Source: Sipunculus nudus
Lineage: Eukaryota > Annelida > Sipuncula > Golfingiida > Sipunculidae
DNA: 64,000 bases
Reading direction: 5' to 3'
Assembly (NCBI GenBank): GCA_026874595.1
Contig: CM049309.1
Span: 92,464,723-92,528,722, forward strand
Below the pieces are notes generated by a model, which was not told where the DNA came from, made no database searches, and was given only the letters and a program-made list of their open reading frames with translations. Positions 11,758-23,499 of this stretch are shown here, in pieces. Position 1 is the first letter of the stretch. Every line of letters starts with the position of its first letter. Made by a program: the position numbers and the translations under genes.

Positions 11758-14399
11758 CAAGGGACCTATGGGTCACGACGCTCAGCTGTTATATATAATA
11801 AAAAAATATTATTTAGAAATGAGGCACATGCTGGTTTTGTGTGGTAATAAATATAAGCTGTATTATGAGTTGTTGTTGTTTAGCTTATGTATGATTTTGA
11901 TAGTACCTTTGGAGACAGGGAAGAGGATTGATTTCATTTATTTTATTAACAAATGGAGTACTACTGTCACACAGATTTTGACTTGGCCATATAACTTATA
12001 AGCAGAACATATAATATAAGAGTTTAACTATTTATTAAAAAAATTACAAATATTGTCCCAAATATAATTTTTATTAAAAATAATAAGAGAATCATATGAT
12101 TTTTTAAAATGAAATATAACTGATATGATTATTAAAATAATATTAAAGAATATATTCATGAATGCATTCATGAATACATTTTGAAAGTATTTGCACGAGT
12201 ATTCATATACTTTCATTTTTACCTGAATTCCCATTCTTTATGCAAGAAATTTTATAATGGAGTACATAATCATATTCGTATTTAAATACAATTACAAAGT
12301 ATTCGCACCACGTCTGGTATTTATTCAGTTTTCACCAAACAATGATGTTGAGAATCCAGAATATACAAAATTCACACATTTAAATAATGATCATAAGTAC
12401 CTGGTTTTATGGCTTTTATTTATATTAAAAAATAACTGTAAAAAATTCATTTTGGACTAATTTCACATCAATGTACACACTAGACACAGTAGGAATCTAG
12501 ATTAATATTATCAACTGCATCTTTGTCTATCATTAATTTCCTTCATATAATCCTTAATGATTAGTAATGAATAATATGATTTACTTCTTTATCATTAAAA
12601 ATGAACTGAAAAATGCCATAGGTGACTGCATGGTGTTATTTGGAATATGTGACATTCTACCCATCGATACAAGATTCTTATATCATCAGTAACTGCAAGT
12701 TAATTTCCTGTTATTATAAACTAACAAATTCCTTTTCTATTTTTCTTTAATTTGTTATTAAAAACCAATAAAAATTTATTAATTTATTGTTTATTGTTAT
12801 GTTGTTGGTTAAAACTACTAGATGAGTTGGGTTGAACACCTGGATCAACTGTGGCTGGCCATCAGCTGCCTGGATTCTCCCCTCAAGCGTGCATAATTTG
12901 ATGAAAGGTCAACAAGGTCAACATACAGGCGACTCAAGAGGGGCTTGAGAGAGCCAAAGTCTGACAGGGTCTCATAAAAAACATTAATAAAAGCTACAAT
13001 ATTTGGCAAATTTCTTTCAGCTTTCTAAACTAAAAAGCTGAAATCCTTATGTGTGCAAGATATGAAAATTATATCAACAGTGCTCACGGGAAACAAACGT
13101 GCCATGGTCACAGTTGGGCAAAATTTAAGGTACTAATTTTATATTTATACTAATAACTTATAAAATTTGAAAAATTCAGAACTAATTTTGGGTATTCAAT
13201 TGAATCTTGATTAAATAATGTTACATCCCTGACAAAAAAAAATCTCTAGCTTCAGCAATGCCCTTGTTAAGGGAGTAAATATATTTCTTGATTTTTTACA
13301 AAGTGCATTATGTTTGGGCCCATAACTTAAAAAAAATACACAATACTGACATCATTTCTGGCATGTGCATAGTGAATGTATAGAAAAATATGTATATTAT
13401 ATATGATCAAAGTCAGATCAGTGGTTTTGATATTAGGCAGTCTTAAAGTGTAACATTGGGTTTTTAATGGAAAAATTAAGTTTTTCATTGATATCTTGAA
13501 GGAATTAAGTCCTACTGACCAAATTCTTGGCATGGTAGGGGATTTGGAGAAATCTAACTGTATGCCAAATTTAAGGAACTTAGAGCTGAAGCTCGGGAGC
13601 TGAGCTCTAGCAAACTGCATAACACTAGCCATATGTGACATGGTGCTTGAAAACTTGAATAAAATCTACAGTTTTTGATCAACTGGTTTCAAATTTTTGG
13701 TGTTAACAGTTGAAATGCTAACAAAAACATGCTGTGAAAATTAAATCCACAGCAGTTACAGCAAAAAAACGTGCCATGGTCAAAGTTGAGCAAAATTTAA
13801 GGTACCAATTTTTTATTTTTGCTAATATTTTTAAAAATTTAAAAGATTTTGATCTAATTTTGGGTATACAATTTAATTTTGATTAATAAAAGTAATATTA
13901 CTGGAAAAAAAGTGCTTAGCTTTAACAAGTTTTGTGTTAAGTGATAAAATTTCTTTCCTGATTATTTAAAAAATGCATTATGTTTGGGCTCATAACTTTT
14001 TTAAATTAAATAATACAGACCTAATTTCTGGCATGTACATAGGAATTATATAGAGGATTATTTATAGGAAATATGAGGAAAAACAGATGAGTGGTTTTGA
14101 TATTAGGCAGTCCTAAAGTGTGAAAATAGGTTTTTAATAAAAAATTGAGGTTTTTCCTTAATTTCTCAAAGGAATGAAGTCGCAAAGACCCAGTTTTTGG
14201 CTTGGTAGGAGATCTTGGGGACATCTAACATTATGCTGAATTTTGGATTCCTAGGTCTTACGGTTTCAAAACGTGCCACATCTACGGACGGACGGACGGA
14301 CGGACGGACGGACGGACGGACGGACGGACGGACGGACGGACGGACGACGGACAATGGACCACGACTATAGCTCAGATGACTTATAGTCAGCTGAGCTAA
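11758..14399 (-). mobile_element. Alpha element alpha2, complete, 2,642 bp
   Basis: It starts CAAGGGACCTATGGGTCACG and then GCTCAGCTG (11780-11788). It ends with the hairpin arms AGCTCAGATGACT / AGTCAGCTGAGCT and CTAA at 14396-14399. The interior is AT-rich and without coding sequence; an (ACGG)n tract lies just inside the right end. The empty site is preserved at about 37184 (ACTAATAAAAACACTT) and the A count fits insertion with no duplication. Closely related copies are at 42553-45184, 52393-54052 and 62214-63759. Confidence 0.88.
14284..14349. repeat. (ACGG)n microsatellite in alpha2
   Basis: About 16 near-perfect tandem ACGG units lie roughly 50 bp inside the right end of the element. 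The same tract recurs at the same place in related copies. It generates the repetitive Ser/Val/Arg/Pro open frames seen on the minus strand. Confidence 0.95.
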
Positions 14400-16345
14400 A
14401 AACACTTAATGGTCAATATCCATGCAAAAAAATCATGGTGATCTCTGCATTAGTTGTTCAGATACTTCAGTTTTTGTATCAAATTGTCCATTATTCTGAG
14501 GGATACTTCGGAGTCCTGTAGCTTGAAGGATATGGGTAACAGAGACCTAATTTCAAGTTTCCACAGGCACCTTTCATGGGCCTCCTTGCATGACAAGAAT
14601 GAAGATTCTAGGTCCAGTTGTTGCGATTTGTACCCTGTTGACAGATAACCACATCTTTAAAGGTCTCAAAAAAAAAGAAAAAAATTCGTAAAAATTTGAA
14701 AAAAAAATAGAGGTGGCACACCCAGTCTGCAGAAACTGATGGAACAGCTCATGATCAATATGTATGCCGAAAATCATGACCATCAGTGTTGTAGTTATTG
14801 AAATACTGCAGTTTTTGTATCAAATTTTCCATTATTCATGGGGGGGGGGGGGGGGATATTTTGGACCCATACAGCTTAAAGAATATGGGTAACAGAGACC
14901 TAATTTCAAGTTTCCATGGAGACTTTTTATGGGTCTCCCTGTGTGTCAAGAATGAAGATTCTTGGTCCAGTTTTTATGATTTGTGCCCTGTTAACAGATG
15001 TTCATATCTTTAAAGGTCTCAAAAATACAGAAAAATTTCATAAAAAAAAACGAACAAATACAGGTGGTGCCACCAGTCTGCAGAAACTTATGAAACACTC
15101 TATGATCAATATCCATGCAAACAATTATGGTTATCTCTGCATTAGTTGTTCAGATACTTCAGCTTTTGTATCAAATTTTCCATTATTCTGAGCCGTACTT
15201 TGGAGTGCCATAGCTCAAAGGATATGGGTAACAGAGACCAAATTTCAGGTTTCCATGGAGACTTATCATGGGTCTCCCTGTGTGTCAAGAACGAAGATTC
15301 TAGGTCCAGTCGTTACGATTTGTACCCTGTTGACAGATAACTACATCCTTAAAGGTCTCAAAAATGAAAAAAACAATTCATGAACATTGAAAAATACAGG
15401 TGGCGCCACCAGTCTGCACAAACTGATGAAACATCTCATGATCAATATGTATGTCGAAAATCATGACCATCAGTGATGTAGTTAATGAGATATTGAAGTT
15501 TTTGTATGAAATTTTTGACTATTCTGGGGGGTAATTTTGGGCCCCATAGTTCAAAGGATATGGGTAACAGAGACCTAATTTCTGGTTTCCATGGAGACTT
15601 TTCATAGGTCTCTCAGTGTGTCGAAAATGAAGATTCTAGGTCCAGTCGTTACGATTTGTGCCACGCTAACAGATGACAGCATCCTCAAAGGTCTCAAAAA
15701 TAGAGGAAAAAATCGTAAAAAATCAAACAGTACAGGTGGCGCCACCAGTCTGCAGGAACTGATTGAACATCTCATGATCAATATGTATGCCGAAAATGAA
15801 GACCATCAGTGATGTAGTTATTGAGATATTGAAGTTTTTGTATGAAATTTTTTACTATTCTGGGGGGTACTTTGGGGCCCGATAGCTCAAAGGATATGGG
15901 TAACAGAGACCTAATTTCTGGTTTCCAAGGAGATTTTTCATGGACCTCTCAGTGTGTCAAGAATTAAGATTCAAAGTCCAGTCTTTATGATTTGTGCCTT
16001 GTTAACAGATGTTCACATTTTTAAAGGTCTCAAAAATAGAGAAAAAAATTCGTAAAAAATCGAAAAATACAGGTGGCGCCACCAGTCTGCAGGAAGTGAT
16101 GTAACATCTCATGATCAATATGTATGCCAAAAATCATGACCATCAGTCAAGTAGTTAATGAGATATTGAAGTTTTTGTATGAAATTTTTGACTTTTCTAG
16201 GGGGTACTTTGGGGCCACATAGCTCGAAGGATATGGGTAACAGAGACCTAATTTCTGGTTTCCAAGGAGATTTTTTATGGACCTCTCAGAACCCCAAGTT
16301 ACAAGGTTCTAGGTCCAGTGGTTACGATTTGTGCCTGGTTAACGG
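14400..16345. repeat. Alpha core tandem units
   Basis: Five to six diverged units of about 336-353 bp each contain 'tatgggtaacagagacctaattt', 'gattctaggtccagt' and the palindrome before 'agtctgcag'. The palindrome is nearly invariant while the intervening sequence drifts. Confidence 0.85.
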
Positions 16346-18925
16346 ACGGACAGACGGACAGACGGACAGACAGACAGACGGACAGACGGACAGACGGACG
16401 ACGGACAAAGAGTGATCGCTATAGCTCAGATGACTTTCAGTCAGCTGAGCTAAAAAGCCGTCCAAGTTGTATACATATGCAAAATTTGAGGCAGATAAGT
16501 CAAAACACTTTATGTTTATGAGTGATTTTAGCCCGTGGCAGACAAACAGATGGACGCTGTACAAATATGGTCGAAGGTGGCGCCACCAGTTTTGCGTATG
16601 ATAAAGAGCTATGTGAGAACTATACACATGCAAAACTTTGGCCCAATCGGTCAAACGGTTCCCAAGATATGAGCTTGGATGTCTGCTGCATAAACTAGAA
16701 CGCAGGTGGCACCACCTGTCATAAAATCAAGAGAGCTGTCGGGGATGTATAAACCTGCAAAATTTTAGGCAGATATGTCAAACCACTGCCAAGATATGAG
16801 TGATTTTATCCCATGGCAGACAAACAGATTGGAGCTGTGCAAAAATGGCTGCAGGTGGCGCCACCAGTTTTGCGTATGATAAAGAGCTATGTGAGATCTA
16901 TACACATGCAAAATTTTGGCCCAATCGGTCAAACGGTTCCCGAGATATGAGCTTGGATGTCTGCAGCGTAAACGTGAATGTAGGTGACGCCACCTGTCAT
17001 AAAATCAGAAAAGCTATCCAGGATGTATACGCATGCCAAATTTCAGGTGAATTAGTCAAATCACTGCGGAGATATGAGTGATTTTAACCCAAGGCAGACG
17101 AACAGATGGACACTGTGCAAACATGGTTGCAGGTGGCGCCACCATTTTTTGTGTATGTTATAAAGCTCTCCAAGGGCTACATTTGTGCAAAAAATTTTCC
17201 TGATCCGTCAAACGGTTCCCGAGATATGTGGGTTTATGTGTGGAAACAGATGCACAAAGGGACGCAGAGCGCAGAGGAAAGGTCAGAGGTCAAAACAAAA
17301 TTGGGGCGCAGCAGTTCACATGTGACCCGAACATAATCCTGGGTTTCGTAAAATTCCGCCCATACAATTAAGTTGAGTAGGGATACCAATAATTTATAAT
17401 CAACGTACAGTTGTCTTTATATAGCCACAGAGAGCTGAATTTCCATGATTGTAACATTGCCTGGTATGATGAATAACTTAAATTATAAATCTGAATTTTT
17501 TAAAAGCTTTTAAAAAAGACTTTCTTGTCAATATTAACCAAAGATAACCTGAAATCTAAAAGTCTAGTGGTATGATGTAATAGATGCTGATTAAATGGTG
17601 CCAGGCTAGATGTAACAGCATAACACAACTAACATATATGGTAAAATGACTCAATTCAATTTCCATAATTCAGCCAAAAATCATTCATGTGGAACCATTA
17701 ATGGCAATTATTAAAAGAATTATTGTAGGGATTATTCTTGTAAAATATTTAACAAACTGGCTTCAGTGGCATCAATCGAAAAACGTTTCGCAGGTTTATA
17801 ACTCATGTAGGAAGATACAGCAAACTGGCTAAGTTCAGCTTCCCGTAACTCAGCCAAAAAGCACTGAACCAAAACCATTTGAACAAACTTAAATTATCAA
17901 CATCTGAGGATAATTAATGGGTGAGATTTAAGAATTTGGCCCAATGGTTTTTGAGAAGAAGATCTTTGTAGCCACTGAGCTAAAATGGGCTGTTATGGCA
18001 TATGAATAAATTCAGCTTCCCTTAACTCAGCCAGAAGTCACTGAACTGAGACCATTTGAACAAACTTCAGAAAGCACTACCCTATGATCATTTCTGTGCG
18101 ATATTAAACAATTTGGCCATATGGTTTCAGAGAAGATGTTTTTTGTAGATGTAAGTGTGATACAGGCACTGATGACCCTGTACAAGAAAGGCCGATGCAG
18201 GTGGCGCCACCAATACCTCAATTTCAGATATGACCTAAGTGACCAACATTGGCATAAAATTTGGTGATGATAGCTCCAGCCTGAGATTTAAATTTTAATA
18301 TGCTTTTTTGCACAGTTTACAAAGTTCAACCATCTGTAACTCTGCCAAAAATTATCGAACTGGAACCATTATAACAAACTTGAGAAAGATTGTTCCATGG
18401 ATCATTTCTGTGAAATATTGGACAATTTGGCTGGACAGTTTCGGAGAAGAAGATTTTTAAAGCTTTTTTTAGCTTTTTCCCTATAAAATCTAAGAAAATG
18501 CAGTTAGAAAAAAAATAAATAAAACCCGATAGTTTTTTGGATGACTGATCATTTGCAAAAAATTTGGTGACGCTAGCTCCTGCCGTTTATGAGATAGCTA
18601 TGGTTAACATACAGACGACGCACAACGTACGACGCCGCACCATTGCATAAGCTCACAGGTTCGCTAAAAAGACAAAAGGTGGTGCCACCTGTTTTCCGTA
18701 GAAGACCTAGCTATCTAAGATCTTCAGTCAATTTGATTTTTGGACCAATCCATACAACACTTCTTTAGTAATTAAAGAAATTGTGCGATTTTCCACCAAA
18801 ATAGATCTATTCAAGATCAAAGTCACTCTCTCAGTAAAGGTCATGACCCCATTTTAAATAGGCTTTGTCCTCTCACCAATATCTATGCACATGTCAAGTT
18901 TGGTAAAGATCTGTGAAATATTTTA

Positions 18926-19820
18926 ACTCCACTGGTAATGGGTCTGTCAGTGCCACACATTACTGCCTTGCTGTACTAAGGTCTTTTCCAGTGATGTCAG
19001 CAGTATAATTGGTCTTTACCAGAATTTATTTTTGCAAAACCAACATCGTACATTCAGTCATCGGCTTTTGCGGCTTAAGTTCCTTCGTCTATGTTTAGTT
19101 TAGCGAGGTTTTACGAGCCTCAGTGTGATCATTTATTGTTCCATCACTCTTCAAGGTGGGCCTGTTAAAACAAAATGTATTGAACTCAGCCAACCAGGTG
19201 ACATATCCAGGTGTACAAGTGACAAATGCAGTAAACAGGTAATACATGTACCCCTTGGCTGAAACGATTCGCATGTTGGCAACTTGGCAGTGGCTAAGGG
19301 AATAAATACATGGGTTCACACAAAAGCTGGTTAAGCCATATTTTGCCTGTGGGACAGCTGTTGGTATTCTCATGGCAACAATGCTGTTCATATGAGGCTT
19401 GACGGCCTGATATGCAAATACGAGTGAATCGTCAGGTCCTCTTAGAACCTTGTGATGCCCCGATATGCAAATAACTGGGATTCACTCAACAGACTTTACA
19501 GGGCTTTCATGGTAAGAGTAGACACCGAGTTACGTCTATCAGTACATGGAATCATGTTTATTTTACGCATTTTGAAGCAAACAATTAGCCCAGGCAGGGC
19601 TACAGCTGGTAACCACTATTGTACTCACCAGTATGACATCATTCAAATTTGCAAAAATATAGTAACAAATGTCTATATCAGCTTCTGTAGCAGGAGCTGA
19701 GCCATTTGCTGTGTGCACAAACACACCAGCAGTAACAATCTTCAATGCTGGGCCACGGAAGTGTTCAAATATTTTACTTAAACTGGTAAATATATATCTA
19801 CAGGGCAGTCTCATTATAAA
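18926..19820. other. Unique intronic sequence, no gene assigned
   Basis: This is about 0.9 kb without dispersed-repeat features, between truncated gamma0 and gamma2. Minus-strand open stretches at 19814-19563 and 19391-19095 exist, and a consensus-like GTGAGT donor occurs at 19628-19623, but neither open frame shows a domain I can support. The flanking exons already join in phase without them. Two ATGCAAAT octamers occur near 19412 and 19463. Confidence 0.4.
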
Positions 19821-21699
19821 CTAGATATTTCTTGGCACTGCAGGTGCCAGAGTATCCCCAGACATAATACGCCCCCCCCCCCCCTTTAAGAAAAGGCCCC
19901 CATTTTTAGCAGCATAAACTGACACTTGGCAAGCAATTATTGTTTCTTCCATCTATCAATCCACAATCATTTTGAAGATGTTGGTCCTCTGACCTTGACC
20001 TTTGACCTCATGACCCAAAAATCAATTTGGGTCTTGCTTTTTCAATGGAACAAATATAAGTCAAGTTTGAAATCTATACATCAATAAAAGCAGGAATTAT
20101 CATCCAGAAACTAATTTTTTGACAGATGGCTCCTGAGGCCTTGACCTTTGACCTTGTGACCCCAAAATTGATATTGATCATCCACTTTTATATATAAATC
20201 AATAGAGGTCTAGATTTATTGATGGGCCATATAAGTCAGATTTGAAATCCATATATTAATCTAAGATTGAATTATCATTTCAGGAACTAATTTTTGGATA
20301 GATGGCTCTTGTGACCTTCACCTTTGACCTTGTGACCTTTAAATCGACAGGCATCTTCCTCTATTGGCAGAGGAACTGTATGTGCAAGATGAAATGTCTG
20401 AGATGAAATGTTTGGCTGAAAATGCATCCACAATATTTTTAAAGATGTGTCCTGTGACCTTGACCTTTGATCTCATGACCCCAAAATCAATTGGGGTCTT
20501 GCTTTTCCAATGGGACATATACAAGTCAAGTTTGAAATCTATACATCAATAAAAGCAGGAATTATCATCCAAAAACTAATTTTAGGACAGATTGCTCCTG
20601 TGTCCTTGATCTTTGACCTTGTGACCTCAAAATTGATAGGGTTCTTCCTCTCTTGGCAGGTGAACTAAATGTGCAAGATGAAAGATCTGAGATGAAATGT
20701 TTGGCTGAAAATGCATCCACAATCTTTTTAAAGATGTGTCCTGTGACCTTGACCATTGACCTCATGACCCCAAAATCAACTGGAGTCTTGCTTTTTCAAT
20801 GGGACATATATAAGTCAAGTTTGAAATCAATACATCAATAAAAGCAGGAATTATCATCCAGAAACTAATTTTCGGACAGATAGCTCCTGTGGCCTTGACC
20901 TTTGACCTTGTGACCCCAAAATTGATATGGATCATCCACGATTGGATAGTGAGCTACATTTTCAAGATGGAAGACCTGGGATGAAAGTGTGGCTTAAAAT
21001 GCATCCACAGTATCTTTTAAGATGCAAGTCCAGTGACCTTGACCTCATGATCCTAGAACCTATAGGGTTCTTACTTTAGTGATGGGCCATACATAAGTCA
21101 CGTTTGAAATCCATATGGCTATCAACACTGGAGATATCATAAGAGGTGTGTGATTTTCACCAAATATGGACACATTTAAGGTCAAGGCCACTCTCATGGT
21201 AAAGGTCATGACCCAAATGTAAATAGACCTCATCCCATAACCAATCTCTCTACCATTGCATAATATGGAAGAAATCTGTCCATTAGTTTTTGACTTATAA
21301 TGCTTACAGTACTGTCAAGTGGCAATTATGGGGGTATTAAAAGGTGTAAAAACAATAAGATAATAGGTGGCGCCACCAGTTTCCAGTATATCACAAGGCT
21401 ATCCAAGATCTTCAGTCACCTTGATTTTTGGACCAGTCCATGCAAGCTTACTTGAGATATTTAAGAATTTGTGTTATTTTCAGCAAAAATGGACCTATTC
21501 AAGGTCAAGGTCACTCTCCTAGCATAGGTCATGACCCCATTTTAAATAGGCTTCGTCCCCTTCCCTATATCTATACAAATGTAAAGTTTGAAAAAGATCA
21601 GTGAAATATTTTTTGAGTTATCCCGCTCACAAGGTTTTTCTGCGGCGGCGGCGGGACCGTCGTGAAACCATAGTATCCCGACTTTGTCTGGGGATACAA
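19821..21699 (-). mobile_element. Gamma element gamma2, complete, 1,879 bp
   Basis: This is the best full-length gamma. CTAGATATTTC, the hairpin TGGCACT-GCA-GGTGCCA and GTATCCCCAGACA are on the left, followed by a C-run. On the right are GGC-rich sequence and TGTCTGGGGATACAA ending at 21699. The left-hand core units carry repeated TGACCTTTGACCT (for example 19996-20008 and 20142-20154); the last core unit carries the palindrome at 21366-21377. It ends 143 bp from the FN3 exon at 21843. Confidence 0.85.
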
Positions 21700-21842
21700 C
21701 TACATTAGCATATCACAAGCCTACAAGCCTGATTTACAGCTTCAGTTGTTACTCAGGTACTCTTTTCAACATTACTGATGATGTTTCCATACACAGACAA
21801 AAGCTTTTAATAACATACCATGCTACACAACATGTCGTTTAC

Positions 21843-22034
21843 CTGTTAAGACAAACTGCCTGGAAGTTCCTCCTACTTTGTCAATGTGGTTGGTCCTGCT
21901 GCCAGCTTCACGATAATGTAGCACATACTGTGTGACCTTCCCATTTGCTTGTGACAATGTCAAAGGTTTCCAAGTCACCAACAAGGAGGTTGAGGTATTA
22001 GTGCTGACCTTGACCTTTGGTGCAACCCGTGGAA
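21843..22034 (-). CDS. Receptor exon 6 of window: first half of FN3 domain 2
   Basis: This 192-nt exon (64 codons, phase 1 at both ends) has acceptor TTTGCAG at 22041-22035 and donor GTAAAC at 21842-21837. It encodes VPRVAPKVKVSTNTSTSLL followed by VTWKP (B-strand Trp), then QYVLHYREAGS and RQFVLT, the A-E strands of an FN3 domain. The preceding exon ends TLED, so the junction gives TLED-VPRVAP, a typical inter-FN3 linker in DCC/neogenin/protogenin-type receptors. The next exon (4332-4207) completes the domain with GLKPETEY. The role is extracellular ligand or partner binding; the family is inferred from domain order and linkers, not from a search. Confidence 0.9.
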
Positions 22035-22323
22035 CTGCAAATAAATTATCAGGTTCTTAGTCAAATAGTTCTAAACATAATTTAAAACAGCGCATGTATC
22101 AATTTCTCTTCTGAAAATGTTCCCAGGTGATGGTCATTCTAAATTTGGGGATGTATTTATAACTCGTGACTTTTACACATTATGACCTTCAAGTTTACAT
22201 AATGTATAATGTTCAAACTTCATTCAATGAATGTTTACATATGTATCTTATAAATTATAGATTTTTGATATTAAGTGACTAAATATATATTTTATTTTAC
22301 TGCTCCAGATATGATAATTTGAA
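22035..22323. other. Intron sequence upstream of exon 6
   Basis: AT-rich unique DNA holding the 3' splice site of exon 6. No repeat or gene is recognised. Confidence 0.5.
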
Positions 22324-23499
22324 CAAGGCCACCAGGCCTTATGTAAACCTGTGCAAAGTTTGGGAGTATGAATGCAGGTTTATTTTTAAAATTTAATATT
22401 GATCCTCTTATGTCCTGCATATCTACCTTAACCATTTACTGTTTGTATTTGATTGTCACAAAACACCCCCCTTACTGTTCAGATCAATTTAGGTTTCTCA
22501 CACTTTGAATTTCGACACACTGTACATCAATGTTATGATTGATAACGTGATCAATTTTTGGTGGATCCTTATGACACATTACAGAGACAACAAGCATGAG
22601 GTTAATGACTTTACCAATCATAAATTTTACATATATCTATTAACAGAACCAGGTAAATCAGGTAAATTCAGGTAAATATTGTGTCTTTGTTGTTTCAGCA
22701 TATTTGTACATGAATGTCTATAGTATATCCCAGTGAAGACATTGTAGAATTTAGGAACAAAAAGGAATTATCATCCGCTGGTACCTTGTGTATTGTCATC
22801 AAAGATCTAGTTAATACAGGTTAATGAAATATGATTAAGGTTATTTAAGTAATTAAAGGTGGGGAGTCCTGAAATAAATTAATAAACAAAACCATATATG
22901 ATTTGTTTGAAGAAATTTATAAAAAAAAAATAATACTTGTATATTTGACATAAAATGTCATTTTGATTTCAAATAAGGATAAATTGCAATTGCCTACCTG
23001 TTCAGGTATGAAGAACTAATTAAGACCAGGTGAACTTCAAAGAAAGGTGACAAAAATGCAAATTCACAGATTCATACTTCAAATATGTATAAAATCCCAT
23101 GGAAATAGCCAGAAGTCCACTAGAATGTTAAAATCTAACATTTATGTATGTATTTCAACCTATGTTATGTTAACTTAGATCGTTTTGGTACTGCCGGATA
23201 AACGTGTATTTCCCTTTTTGTCAAATGGTGACAGTTTTTTTCCGGGGAATCCCCCTGGAATTGCATGATGGTTAACGGTGTCAAAACGATGTCAGATGTC
23301 TTTTTTTACCTTAAGACATAATTAACATTCTTGAATTTCAGTAAGTAAGCTTTATTGAACATCTTTTCATATTTATTTTGTTCAAAACATATTCTAAGAT
23401 ATGTCAAAGCATGAGGTCCATCAAGTGGCAAGTCCGACGGCCGCCATCTTGAAAACTGGTGACATCGCTCGACCTTCATACAAGCATCATAAACATAGA

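Larger units (their letters stand above)
10365..16453 (-). mobile_element. Alpha element alpha1 carrying nested beta2 and alpha2
   Basis: It starts CAAGTGACCCATGGGTCATG, which holds the palindromic hairpin GACCCATGGGTC, followed by GCTCAGCTGAC. The right end near 16424-16453 has the inverse (GTCAGCTGAGC) and stops in CTAA. Alpha core units of about 336-353 bp with 'acaggtggcgccaccagtctgcag' lie near 14708, 15061, 15398, 15734 and 16070, and a GACAGACGG microsatellite sits near 16345-16405. The same composite, with beta at the same site, occurs at 35797. Confidence 0.82.
10190..17366 (-). mobile_element. Beta element beta1, split by alpha1
   Basis: The left end is CTAGAATACGG followed by hairpin GTAGTCG-ACAAG-CGACTAC (about 10200-10218) and GTATCCGCC. 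The left part runs to 10364. Alpha1 follows, and beta core resumes at 16454 ('aaagccgtccaagttg') for several palindrome-bearing units to about 17366. The expected GGCGGATACAA end is missing. Joining the flanks gives the same length as the uninterrupted copy at 36136, so alpha1 inserted without duplicating its target. Confidence 0.75.
5362..18667 (-). mobile_element. Delta element deltaA with nested insertions
   Basis: The left end CAAGGCCTACAGGCCT forms a short hairpin and is followed by ATGCAAACCTGTG, the degenerate inverted-repeat block. The right end, near 18645-18667, reads AAGCTCACAGGTTCGCTAA, containing CACAGGTTCGC, the inverse of GCGAACCTGTG. Element-specific parts are 5362-5517, 6862-7558, about 9960-10189 and 17366-18667. 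The rest is beta0, gamma1 and beta1 with its own insertions. Without insertions it would be roughly 3-4 kb. No coding capacity is seen. Confidence 0.72.
4592..18925 (-). mobile_element. Gamma element gamma0, split by deltaA
   Basis: The left end is CTAGACATT followed by hairpin TGGCATC-GCA-GATGCCA (4604-4620) and the inverted-repeat block GTATCCCCAGACA just inside. Core units rich in AGGTCA half-sites follow to 5361. DeltaA then interrupts, and gamma core resumes at 18668 with 'gacaaaaggtggtgccacc'. Homology to other gammas stops near 18925, before the expected terminal hairpin, so the right end is truncated. This is the outermost, hence oldest, layer of the left nest. Strand is given as the inferred rolling-circle orientation, with the hairpin at the 3' end, and applies to all alpha-epsilon entries. 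Confidence 0.75.

Noticed and set aside
11768-12001. ORF starting MGHDAQLLY, repeated at 42563 and 52340
   Set aside because: Its conservation simply reflects near-identical alpha2 copies; frames are broken by small indels in copies, and the start lies in the terminal hairpin. No domain.
14166-14405. Minus-strand ORFs with VRPSVRPSVRPSV
   Set aside because: Translation of the (ACGG)n microsatellite; it recurs wherever the tract occurs (39144, 44959).
16640-16670. Pol III B-box-like 'acggttcccgaga' in beta cores, hinting at a SINE
   Set aside because: The B-box consensus is not matched, there is no A box at the right distance, and there is no oligo(A) or simple tail; the structural ends fit a rolling-circle type instead.
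19095-19391. Open frame with VNPCIYSL, resembling a GPCR seventh helix
   Set aside because: Only one short motif matches; the order of hydrophobic stretches is wrong and no neighbouring helices are found.
19563-19814. Candidate extra receptor exon (open frame with TANGSAPATEADID, donor GTGAGT at 19628-19623)
   Set aside because: The flanking exons 22034-21843 and 4332-4207 already join in phase to make a full FN3 domain, so an exon between them would break it; no clear FN3 or Ig core residues.
21990-22020. AGGTCAAGGTCA half-sites inside exon 6
   Set aside because: The bases encode Lys-Val-Lys-Val of the FN3 A strand, so coding constraint explains them; probably coincidence with the gamma core motif.
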